64,000 nt of DNA from Flavobacterium sp. J49 (GTDB taxonomy: Bacteria > Bacteroidota > Bacteroidia > Flavobacteriales > Flavobacteriaceae), in contig NZ_JAAQQU010000104.1 of the NCBI RefSeq assembly GCF_011742145.1, positions 701,938 to 765,937 of the forward strand. Reading direction: 5' to 3'. The notes beneath the pieces were generated by a model. The model was not told where the DNA came from and made no database searches. It saw only the letters and a program-made list of their open reading frames with translations. The position numbers were made by a program, and so were the translations under genes. Of the stretch, positions 16,885 through 25,200 are shown in pieces. The first letter of the stretch is position 1, and the number at the start of each line of letters is the position of its first letter.

Positions 16885-17616
16885 TTAACGCTCGAGTTTC
16901 TTAAATGCTTCATTTTTTTCAAATAAAAAATCGGCCATTTCCAATAGGTCTCGTTGTTCGGCCAAACTTTTAGCTCTCGAATCCACTTCACAATAAGCAA
17001 TGAACAACTCAATTTCTTCGGGTTTGAGTTTGAGTTTTTGGGTATAAAAAGCAGTGTCAAAATTCAAGTCGAGATAGTCTTTAAACGGAATTGGCGGAAG
17101 AGATTTTTCCCGTTTTTCTCGGTCTTTGTTTTTGAATAAATTGCGCAATCCTTTGGCCATTCTGACAAAGTCGATTCCGTTTTCGATTGTACCGTCATAA
17201 ACATTCTGTACTTTGAGTGCGTTGGCTTGTTTGGCAAGCTTTATGGCATCAATATCTGATTGTTTTACCTCTATTTTGAGACTTGATTTTTTCAAAATTT
17301 CTACATCTTCCAATGCAATCGGTTTTTCCTCTAAATAAATGAGAAGTTTGGTTTGGTCTAATTGTTCTTGTGTGACCACTATTTTTCGGTCGACATATTC
17401 TTTGGAAATGATAAAGAGTTCATCTCCGGTTTTGGCCAAAATACTGAAATTACCATTGCTGTCGGTTGTGCTGCTTTTTTTCGAATTTGTATTGACAATA
17501 TCAACATTGCTGATGGACTTTCCTTCAGACAACACTTTTCCGTGAAGTAGTTTTTCGCTTTGCGCAAAGCCTAAAAAAGGGAACAAAATAAAGAACCAAT
17601 ACGTAATTTTTGCCAT
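16885..17616 (-). CDS. Exported CarboxypepD_reg-like protein
   Basis: 243 aa. Signal peptide MAKITYWFFILFPFLGFAQ. Residues ~20-95 form a carboxypeptidase-regulatory-like beta-sandwich (HGKVLSEGKSISNVDIVNT, STTDSNGNFSI), the fold used at the N-terminus of TonB-dependent receptors, but here without a barrel. The rest is charged and helical (LRNLFKNKDREKREKSLPP, PEEIELFIAYCEVD). Small stand-alone proteins of this kind are common in Flavobacteria and their role is unknown. Confidence 0.7.
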   Translation of the reverse strand: MAKITYWFFILFPFLGFAQSEKLLHGKVLSEGKSISNVDIVNTNSKKSSTTDSNGNFSILAKTGDELFIISKEYVDRKIVVTQEQLDQTKLLIYLEEKPIALEDVEILKKSSLKIEVKQSDIDAIKLAKQANALKVQNVYDGTIENGIDFVRMAKGLRNLFKNKDREKREKSLPPIPFKDYLDLNFDTAFYTQKLKLKPEEIELFIAYCEVDSRAKSLAEQRDLLEMADFLFEKNEAFKKLER

Positions 17617-17747
17617 AAGCTTTGAGATAAAACCTTCAAGGCCAAATTAAACATTGCGAATCGGGTAAACTCCGAAGAATTTGTTAAATATTTTAGTACA
17701 AAAAGTTAAACTTAAAAAATGTATCTTGGAACTCCTTTTTAAAAATT

Positions 17748-18572
17748 ATGAGAAATAAGATAACGGTATTGTTTTGTTTGATGTGTACTTTATTTCAAGC
17801 ACAAACGGTCGTGCATGTTAAAGATAAAGAGTCAAAAATGCCTATAGCTTATGCCAATATCTGGAAAGCGGAATCGCTTTACAAAACAGCTGATTCAACG
17901 GGAGTTTTTAGTGTTAATTCTACAGAAACGGCAAGTTATTTTAAGATAACTTCTGTTGGTTATCATGATACCATTGCAAAAATCACAGAGGAAATATTCC
18001 TGCGACCGAATAGAATTGCCTTGGATGAAGTAAAGTTGGTTCAACGCAAATTCGAAAAAAAAGTAAAACTTGGAAAAGTCAAAAGAGGCGATAATCATTA
18101 CGGAGTACAATGGGATACTAAAATGGCAATGACGGCCAAATATTTTCCCAACAAAGATACCAAAGGAAAATACCTTAGTAAAGCCAAGTTCTTTGCCACA
18201 GCAACCAATAAAAACAGGTTGATAAGTGTTTTGGTTTATTCGGTTGGTGATGATGGAAAACCTGACGAAATATTAAACACAGAAAATCTTGTTTACAAAC
18301 TCAAAAAGGGAACGCATGCTGTGGAAGCGGATTTAAATAGTTTCAATATTGAATTTCCTTCCAACGGGATTTTTATCATCATTCAGCATCCATTGTTGGA
18401 GCAAAATAAGAATTACAGTAAAGATAACAATCACCCAAATGGTTTTTTTTATGAACCTTTAATCTCCATTGATGAATCAGAGGAATACATAGATTCCTGG
18501 TATTTTAAAGATGGGATATGGAATCAAAGCAAAACGTACTCAATCAATATTGAATTACTTCTTACCGATTAA
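17748..18572 (+). CDS. Exported CarboxypepD_reg-like hypothetical protein
   Basis: 274 aa. Short signal peptide (MRNKITVLFCLMCTLFQAQ), then a carboxypeptidase-regulatory-like domain (VVHVKDKESKMPIAYANIW, TADSTGVFSV, FKITSVGYHDT). The C-terminal ~170 residues (FFATATNKNRLISVLVYSV, EYIDSWYFKDGIW) are beta-rich and unassigned. It is divergent from the gene at 16885, which has the same first domain, so the two may be functionally paired. It converges directly on trmN6 with no gap. Confidence 0.65.
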   Translation: MRNKITVLFCLMCTLFQAQTVVHVKDKESKMPIAYANIWKAESLYKTADSTGVFSVNSTETASYFKITSVGYHDTIAKITEEIFLRPNRIALDEVKLVQRKFEKKVKLGKVKRGDNHYGVQWDTKMAMTAKYFPNKDTKGKYLSKAKFFATATNKNRLISVLVYSVGDDGKPDEILNTENLVYKLKKGTHAVEADLNSFNIEFPSNGIFIIIQHPLLEQNKNYSKDNNHPNGFFYEPLISIDESEEYIDSWYFKDGIWNQSKTYSINIELLLTD

Positions 18573-19289
18573 TTACATCTTCAGATAAAAATCTTTAGTC
18601 AAAGCAATATAGTCTTCAGTATATTGATGACGTGCCGTTTCGATGATAAGTTCATCAATTGGGAAATTGGTTTTTTCAGCAAAGGAAAAAGCGAGTAAAC
18701 TTCTTTTGATTTCGGTGGTTGGGGTACCTTTTACTCTCGTAATTTTCAGAGGAAACAAGTTACATTCTTTAGCCAAACCAATAAATTTTGCTTCTTCTTT
18801 ATAGGGAATGATTACAGAGAAAATTCCGTTCTCAGAAAGTAAAATGGAAGCCGCTTCTATCAAATCTTCAAAAGGCAAAGCGTCTTGGAAACGCGCTAAA
18901 TCTCTTTGTTCGCTGTCGGTTTTGTAATCTTCGCTGTAGAATGGCGGATTGGAAACAATCAAATCGTATTCTTCGTCTTCCAAATCCTCCATAAAATCGT
19001 CGAGTGAAGCGTGAAAACAGAACAAACGGTCATTCCATGGCGAATTTTCAAAGTTTTCTACGCATTGTTCAAAGGCGTTTTCGTCAATCTCGAAGGCGTC
19101 AATCTGTTCGGCTGTGGTTCTTTGGGCCAACATCAAAGCCAAAATTCCGGTTCCGGCACCAATATCCAACACCGAAAAAGGACGATTGTCTATGGGCGTC
19201 CAAGCGCCAAGCAAAACCCCATCGGTACCGACTTTCATCGCGCAACGGTCTTGGGTAACGGTAAATTTTTTGAATTGGAATTGAGACAT
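18573..19289 (-). CDS. tRNA1(Val) (adenine37-N6)-methyltransferase
   Basis: 238 aa SAM-dependent methyltransferase. Motif I is VLDIGAGTGILALMLAQR at residue ~40 and the N6-adenine catalytic motif is NPPFY in LIVSNPPFYSED near 125. The N-terminal FQFKKFTVTQDRCAMKVGTDGVLLGAW block is characteristic of the TrmN6/YfiC group, which makes m6A37 in tRNA-Val. It lies downstream of rimM on the same strand, with a repeat-containing gap of about 165 nt. Confidence 0.85.
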   Translation of the reverse strand: MSQFQFKKFTVTQDRCAMKVGTDGVLLGAWTPIDNRPFSVLDIGAGTGILALMLAQRTTAEQIDAFEIDENAFEQCVENFENSPWNDRLFCFHASLDDFMEDLEDEEYDLIVSNPPFYSEDYKTDSEQRDLARFQDALPFEDLIEAASILLSENGIFSVIIPYKEEAKFIGLAKECNLFPLKITRVKGTPTTEIKRSLLAFSFAEKTNFPIDELIIETARHQYTEDYIALTKDFYLKM

Positions 19290-19374
19290 TTGATATTAAG
19301 AGGAGGAAGCTCAATGGGCTTCAGGTATTTTTAATTGTGTTTTTTACTGACAAACATGAATCAGAACTCAAACC

Positions 19375-19455
19375 CCTAGCCCCGATTGTAGCTAGCTACC
19401 GTGTAGCGCGGAAAGCGGGACACGAGCTCCGCGAATTGGCGAAGCAAATAGCTCC
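19375..19455 (-). repeat. Intergenic repeat, family B copy 2 (inverted)
   Basis: On the minus strand it begins AGGAGCTATTTGCTTCGCC, then CCGCGCTACACGGTAGC and ATCGGGGCTAGGGG. The central CCGCGCTACACGGTAGC is identical to 28279-28295. Lies between rimM and trmN6; no reading frame. Confidence 0.55.
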
Positions 19456-19979
19456 TAAAGATACATTTCGATTAAGCCTTCCGGTAAATTCATCACGACT
19501 TTTTTGTTTTCTCTGTCGATTTTCACTAAGAATTGGTCAATCATTGGTACCAAAATTTCAACGGAACCATTGACTACTTCAAATAAAGGTTGGGCTGAAG
19601 TATCATTAATTGAAACGATTTTACCAAAAACACCTAAGCGTTGGTCTTCGATTTCAAAACCAATCACTTCGTGGAAATAGAATTTATTACCTTCGAGTTT
19701 GGGCAACATGTTGAGTGGAAGGTAAATTTCGCAACCGATTAATTTATCGGCTTCTTCTTCGGAGTCGACATCTTCAAATTGTACGCGAAGAAAGTCGTTT
19801 TTGTGCAAGGCACTGTTTTCAATAAAAAATGGAACCAGATTTTTGTTGAATTCAACAAATACTGATTCCATGTTTTCATATAATTCGGGTTCGTCGGTAT
19901 CTAAATAGATGAGAACTTCCCCTTTGAAACTAAATTTTTTTGCAATTTTACCTAAATAGAAACAATCTTCTTTACGCAT
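19455..19979 (-). CDS. rimM: Ribosome maturation factor RimM
   Basis: 174 aa. The N-terminal RimM beta-barrel (CFYLGKIAKKFSFKGEVLIYLDTDEPELYENMESV) and the C-terminal PRC-barrel (FYFHEVIGFEIEDQRLGVFGKI, ILVPMIDQFLVKID) are both complete. It helps assemble the head of the 30S subunit around S19. It lies 14 nt downstream of rpsP in the conserved rpsP-rimM order. Its 3' end borders a family B repeat. Confidence 0.93.
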   Translation of the reverse strand: MRKEDCFYLGKIAKKFSFKGEVLIYLDTDEPELYENMESVFVEFNKNLVPFFIENSALHKNDFLRVQFEDVDSEEEADKLIGCEIYLPLNMLPKLEGNKFYFHEVIGFEIEDQRLGVFGKIVSINDTSAQPLFEVVNGSVEILVPMIDQFLVKIDRENKKVVMNLPEGLIEMYL

Positions 19980-19993
19980 AATTGCTTGAAATA

Positions 19994-20641
19994 TTAAGCT
20001 TCTTTTTCTTCGCTGGTTTCTTCAGCAGCAGGAGCTTCTTCAACAGCCGGAGCTTCTTCAGCTACAACTTCAGGAGCTTCTTCAGCAGCAGGAGTTTCCT
20101 CAACAGCAACTTCAGCCACTACTTCCGGAGTTTCTTCCGCTACAGTTTCTTCAACTGCTACTTCTTCAGCCACTTCTTCTTCTACTTTGGCAGCTTCAAC
20201 AGCGGCAGCAGCACGTTTGTCATTGGCTTCTTTTTCTGCTTTCAAAGCTTTGGCTTTTGCAGCTTCTTGTGCTTTTGATAAACCTTCTTTTTTAGCAGTT
20301 ACTTTGCCTGCTTTTTCTTCTAACCATTTGGCCAATTTAGCATCAGCTTGTTCTTGCGTTAAAGCACCTTTGCGAACGCCGCCATCAAGGTGGTGTTTCA
20401 TCAAAGCGCCTTTGTAAGAAAGGATAGCTCTTGCAGTATCGGTTGGTTGAGCTCCATTGTGTAACCATTGAACCGCTTGGTCAAGGTTTAAATCAATAGT
20501 AGCAGGGTTAGTGTTTGGATTGTAAACGCCTAATTTTTCTAAGAATTTACCATCTCTTTTTGAACGAGCATCAGCAGCTACGATCCAATAAAAAGGTTTC
20601 CCTTTTTTTCCGTGTCTTTGTAATCTAATTTTTACTGACAT
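19994..20641 (-). CDS. rpsP: 30S ribosomal protein S16 with long acidic tail
   Basis: 215 aa. Residues 1-80 are a standard S16 (MSVKIRLQRHGKKGKPFYWIV, DARSKRDGKFLEKLGVYNP). They are followed by a Lys/Ala-rich helix and, from ~140 to the end, a low-complexity tail of VAEE, VEET, EEAPEVVAEE and AAEE units. Typical bacterial S16 is about 80-90 aa; long tails are common in Bacteroidetes but this one more than doubles the protein. The repeated GAAGAAGCTCC-type codons make the tail prone to length change. Confidence 0.93.
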   Translation of the reverse strand: MSVKIRLQRHGKKGKPFYWIVAADARSKRDGKFLEKLGVYNPNTNPATIDLNLDQAVQWLHNGAQPTDTARAILSYKGALMKHHLDGGVRKGALTQEQADAKLAKWLEEKAGKVTAKKEGLSKAQEAAKAKALKAEKEANDKRAAAAVEAAKVEEEVAEEVAVEETVAEETPEVVAEVAVEETPAAEEAPEVVAEEAPAVEEAPAAEETSEEKEA

Positions 20642-20689
20642 AATCTTTTTGATTAATTTGAGGTACTCGACCTCGGTTATTTAAGGGCG

Positions 20690-20697
20690 CAAAGATA
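20690..20697 (-). promoter_or_regulatory. Promoter -7 box for rpsP-rimM
   Basis: Minus strand TATCTTTG, an exact TAnnTTTG match, 49 nt before the rpsP start. Confidence 0.55.
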
Positions 20698-20812
20698 GTT
20701 ATTTTTAGGAAACAAACTAATTGAAAGTTATATTTTTACTCCTAAGTTCTTGTTTTATCTAACTTTAACGTTATTTTTTTAAAATTTAATTAGCATTTTT
20801 ATATTAAAAAGT

Positions 20813-20820
20813 TATTTTTG
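20813..20820 (+). promoter_or_regulatory. Promoter -7 box for lipoprotein gene
   Basis: TATTTTTG, an exact TAnnTTTG match, ending 21 nt before the ATG at 20842. It overlaps the alternative upstream TTG start at 20818, which argues for the later ATG. Confidence 0.45.
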
Positions 20821-20841
20821 TGGAGTAATACATTCAAAAAA

Positions 20842-21558
20842 ATGAAAAGAATTTTGTCCCTTATTTTAATTGCAACCGCAATGATCTCTTGTCAAGAAGA
20901 CGTTAAATTTAACGACCCGGGTTTTCAGGGTTTGAAAGATGATGTTTATTGGAGAGCTAATGATGCAAGAGCATACTTGTCAACCGCAGGCCGACTTACT
21001 ATTGAAGCCTTGACGGAGTATGAGCAAGTTACTTTAAGCACCACCAATGCCAATTTAGGCACTTATGTTTTGGGTACAACCAACACCAATAATGCCGCAC
21101 GATATACCTCAAGTTTAAACGGAGTAGATTTGGAATATGCTACTGTAGCTGTTCCCGGTCCGGTTTCAACTTTCACTTTGGTTTCGGGAGGTACCGGATA
21201 CACTAGTGGGACATCCGTTGCAACAACCGGAGGAACAGGAAGCGGATTATTAGTAAATGTTACCGCCAACAGTTCAGGAGTGGTTACGGGATTGACTCTT
21301 GCTTCAAGAGGAAACGCCTACACAGCCGGAGATTTAATTACAGTGTCCGGAGGTAACGTCAATTGCACTTTTAGAGTTGTAAACGTTCAGAACAGCAATG
21401 GAGAAATTAAAATCACAGAATACGACAATGTAAATATGACGATATCTGGAAAATTCAAGTTTAATGCCGCCAATGTCAACAATAACCCTTTTGGCGGACC
21501 TATAATGAATTTCCAATACGGAGAGTTTTATAAGATTCCAATTTATCCATCTCTTTAA
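20842..21558 (+). CDS. Hypothetical lipoprotein, DUF-type beta protein
   Basis: About 238 aa from the ATG at 20842, which starts a lipoprotein signal MKRILSLILIATAMISC with QED after the Cys. Residues ~100-190 contain two similar Gly/Thr-rich units (FTLVSGGTGYTSGTSV and LTLASRGNAYTAGDLI) that look like short tandem beta repeats. The C-terminal ISGKFKFNAANVNNNPFGG resembles the end of a family of Bacteroidetes lipoproteins of unknown function. It is anchored in the outer or inner membrane; no enzymatic motif is seen. A strong terminator follows. Confidence 0.65.
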   Translation: MKRILSLILIATAMISCQEDVKFNDPGFQGLKDDVYWRANDARAYLSTAGRLTIEALTEYEQVTLSTTNANLGTYVLGTTNTNNAARYTSSLNGVDLEYATVAVPGPVSTFTLVSGGTGYTSGTSVATTGGTGSGLLVNVTANSSGVVTGLTLASRGNAYTAGDLITVSGGNVNCTFRVVNVQNSNGEIKITEYDNVNMTISGKFKFNAANVNNNPFGGPIMNFQYGEFYKIPIYPSL

Positions 21559-21581
21559 GAATCAATTAATTTCAATGATAT

Positions 21582-21601
21582 AAGCCATCTTCGGATGGCT
21601 T
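21582..21601 (+). terminator. Rho-independent terminator
   Basis: AAGCCATC/GATGGCTT stem with a TTCG tetraloop and a T run, 23 nt after the lipoprotein stop. Confidence 0.8.
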
Positions 21602-21656
21602 TTTTATTTATTTGTAATAAAGTCCAAATTTATAGCGGTTTACGTTTTATTTAGGT

Positions 21657-21664
21657 TACCTTTG
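21657..21664 (+). promoter_or_regulatory. Promoter -7 box for RRM gene
   Basis: TACCTTTG, an exact TAnnTTTG match, 24 nt before the ATG. Confidence 0.5.
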
Positions 21665-21687
21665 TAACTGAATTTTAAATTTAAAAT

Positions 21688-22056
21688 ATGAACATTTTTG
21701 TTGGGAGTCTTCCGTTTAGTATAGACGAAGCAGATTTAAGAGAATCTTTCGGGGTTTATGGTACGGTTAATTCCGTAAAAATTATTACTGATAAATTTAC
21801 CGGAAGAAGTAAAGGATTTGGTTTTGTTGAAATGGAAAATGATACTGAAGCTGAAAAAGCAATTCAGGAATTAAACGGTGCTACTGTTGAAGGACGTACT
21901 ATTGTGGTAAATAAATCTGAACCAAAACCGGAAGGCGAAAGAAGAACTTTTAACAACAACCGTTCAGGCGGTGGTGGTTACAACGGCGGTGGAAATTCAC
22001 GTGGTGGTGGAAGCTATAGTGGTGGAAACAGCGGTGGAAATAGAGGAAGATACTAG
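21688..22056 (+). CDS. RRM-type RNA-binding protein with glycine-rich tail
   Basis: 122 aa. Residues 1-78 are a single RNA recognition motif with RNP2 (MNIFVGSLPF) and RNP1 (RSKGFGFVEM). Residues ~90-122 are a Gly/Asn/Ser/Arg-rich tail (GGGGYNGGGNSRGGGSYSGG). This architecture matches bacterial cold-shock-associated RRM proteins (Rbp type in cyanobacteria and Bacteroidetes), which bind single-stranded RNA in the cytoplasm. It is monocistronic, with its own promoter and terminator. Confidence 0.9.
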   Translation: MNIFVGSLPFSIDEADLRESFGVYGTVNSVKIITDKFTGRSKGFGFVEMENDTEAEKAIQELNGATVEGRTIVVNKSEPKPEGERRTFNNNRSGGGGYNGGGNSRGGGSYSGGNSGGNRGRY

Positions 22057-22080
22057 TATATATTCTTTATAGATATTTAA

Positions 22081-22104
22081 AAGCCAACTCAATCGAGTTG
22101 GCTT
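22081..22104 (+). terminator. Terminator after RRM gene
   Basis: Perfect 10-bp stem AAGCCAACTC/GAGTTGGCTT, loop AATC, then TTTTTT. Confidence 0.85.
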
Positions 22105-22129
22105 TTTTGTTTTTTGTTGATAACTAAAA

Positions 22130-22160
22130 TTGATTACCTAACGGCTAAAACGTATTTTTG
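22130..22160 (+). promoter_or_regulatory. Promoter for dnaE
   Basis: TTG at 22130-22132, 20-nt spacer, TATTTTTG at 22153-22160 (exact TAnnTTTG), 42 nt before the ATG. Confidence 0.5.
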
Positions 22161-22201
22161 TTTTTATCATAAAAGTAGCTTTTGGCTAATCCCTTATTCA
22201 G

Positions 22202-25200
22202 ATGTATTTAATTTTCGATACCGAAACGACCGGTTTGCCCAGAAATTGGGCCGCACCCATTTCAGACACCAACAACTGGCCTCGCTGTATTCAAATTGCT
22301 TGGCAGTTGCATGATGCGCTGGGAAATCTTATCGAACATCAGGATTATTTGGTCAAACCCGAGGGTTTTAATATTCCGTATGATGCCGAAAGAATTCACG
22401 GGATTTCAACTGAATTAGCCCAAGAGCAAGGCATTCCTTTGGCGGAAGTTTTAGAAAAATTCAATACCGCTTTGGCGAAAGCCAAATTTATAGTCGGGCA
22501 AAACGTTGGCTTCGATGTCAATATTATGGGCTGTGAATTTTACAGGTTAGGCGTGAATTCTCCTATGGCTGCCATGCCGGTTTTAGATACTTGTACCGAA
22601 GTTACCGCTGACCTTTTAAAATTACCGGGCGGTCGAGGCGGAAGATATAAATTACCAACCCTGACCGAACTTCACGGCTATTTGTTTGGTGTTCCGTTTG
22701 CCGAAGCACACAATGCCACAGCCGACGTTGAAGCTACCACCCGTTGTTTCTTAGAATTAATCAGAAGAGAAGTTTTTACCAAGGAAGAACTCGATGTTCC
22801 GGCGGATTATTTCAGAGAATTTGGAGAAAACAATCCCAAGGAAATCCAACTAATCGGATTAAAACATATCAATCTGAAACAAGCTTCGGAGGAAATCCGA
22901 AAGCAATTTCAGCAACAAGAAGCAGTTGTTGAGCCAATCGACCAAGAAGAACAAATCCACCATGATGTAACCGATGTTGAGTTTGTGCATTTGCACAATC
23001 ATACCCAATTTTCAGTCTTGCAATCAACCATTAGTGTTAAAGATTTGGTGAATGCTGCTGTACAAAACAAAATGCCGGCGGTGGCCATGACCGATCATGC
23101 GAATTTGATGGGTGCTTTCCATTTTGTTAGAGATATTTTATACCATAATAAATCGGCTCAAGCCAAAAACAAGCAAGCCGAAGAAAACGGAGAAACACCA
23201 ACTGAAACCATCGTAAAGCCCATTGTAGGCTGCGAGTTTTATGTTTGTGACGACTTAAAAGATAAGTCTAGAAAAGACAACGGCTACCAAATCGTTTTTT
23301 TGGCCAAAACTAAAAAAGGCTATCACAATTTGGCCAAATTATCGTCCATCGCTTACACCGAAGGGTTTTATTATGTGCCCAGAATTGACCGAAAAGCTAT
23401 CCAACAATACAAAGAAGATATCATCGTTTTATCCGGAAATCTCTATGGAGAAATTCCGAGTAAAGTGTTGAATATTGGAGAAAACCAAGCCGAGGAAGCC
23501 TTAATTTGGTGGAAACAGGAGTTTGGAGAAGACTTCTACATCGAGTTAATGCGCCACAATCAAGAAGATGAAAATCGCGTGAATGTTTCATTGATTTCAT
23601 TGGCCAAAAAACACCAAGTCAAAACGGTTGCAACCAACAACGTCTTTTATATCAATAAAGAAGATGCCAATGCGCACGATATTTTGTTGTGTGTTCGCGA
23701 TGGTGAAAAACAATCTACGCCTATAGGTCGCGGTAGAGGTTATCGTTATGGTTTAAACAATAAAGAATACTATTTCAAATCGGGTGAGGAGATGAAAAAA
23801 CTCTTTCACGATTTGCCTGAAGCGATTGTAACTACTGAGGAAATTGTCAACAAAATAGAGATTTATGATTTATCTCGCGAGGTGTTACTTCCCAAGTTTG
23901 ACATTCCGGAAGAATTTTTAGTGCCCGAAGATGAAGCTGATGGCGGTAAAAGAGGAGAGAATAAATATTTGGCCTATCTCACTTTTGAAGGTGCCAAAAA
24001 ACGTTACGGAGAAATCACTCCCGAGATTCAAGAGCGATTGGATTTCGAGTTAAAAACGATTGAAAATACGGGTTATCCGGGTTACTTTTTGATTGTACAG
24101 GATTTCATCGCTGCTGCCCGAAGAATGGACGTTTCCGTTGGTCCGGGTCGTGGTTCTGCAGCCGGTTCGGTAGTGGCGTATTGCCTGGGAATTACCAATA
24201 TCGACCCATTGTTGTACGACTTGCTTTTTGAGCGCTTCCTAAATCCGGATCGTGTATCGATGCCCGATATTGATATCGATTTTGATGACGAAGGCCGAAG
24301 CCGTGTAATGGATTATGTAATCAATAAATACGGTTCCAAACAAGTAGCCCAGATTATCACTTATGGAACTATGGCCGCCAAATCATCGGTTCGCGATACC
24401 GCACGTGTGCTGGATTTGCCATTATTTGAAGCTGATAAAATAGCCAAGTTGATTCCGATGACGATGAATTTGGCCAAAATTTTTACCCTTGATAATGATA
24501 AATTAAAAGCAGCTTTAAGAGCAGAAGAATACGATAAAGTCAAAGAATTAATCGAGTTGGCAAATGCCGATGACCTTGGTGGTGAAACGATTCAACAAGC
24601 CAAAACATTAGAAGGAAACCTAAGAAATACGGGTATTCACGCTTGTGGTGTGATTATTACGCCAAGCGATATTACCAATTTCGTTCCCGTGGCAACCGCC
24701 AAAGATTCTGATTTATATGTGACCCAATTTGACAACTCGGTGGTAGAAAGTGCCGGATTGTTAAAAATGGACTTCTTGGGTTTGAAAACCCTAACCCTGA
24801 TAAAAGATACGGTTAAGTTGGTCAAATACAGAACCGGAATTGAACTTGATCCGGATGCTTTTCCGATAGATGATGTGAAGACTTATGAATTGTTCCAAAG
24901 AGGCGAAACGGTTGGGATTTTCCAATACGAGTCACCCGGAATGCAGAAGTATTTGAAAGATTTAAAACCCACAGTTTTCGGAGATTTAATTGCGATGAAT
25001 GCGCTTTATCGTCCCGGACCGTTGGAATACATTCCGTCATTCGTTCGCAGAAAGAATGGAGAAGAACCTATCACTTATGACTTGGAAGCCAATGAAGAAT
25101 ATTTGAAAGAAACCTACGGCATTACGGTTTACCAAGAACAAGTAATGCTTTTGTCTCAAAAATTGGCCAATTTCTCCAAAGGTGATGCCGACGTTTTGCG

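Noticed and set aside
19994..20150. DNA repeat array as an independent element
   Set aside because: It is the coding sequence of the S16 tail; the repeats follow codon phase.
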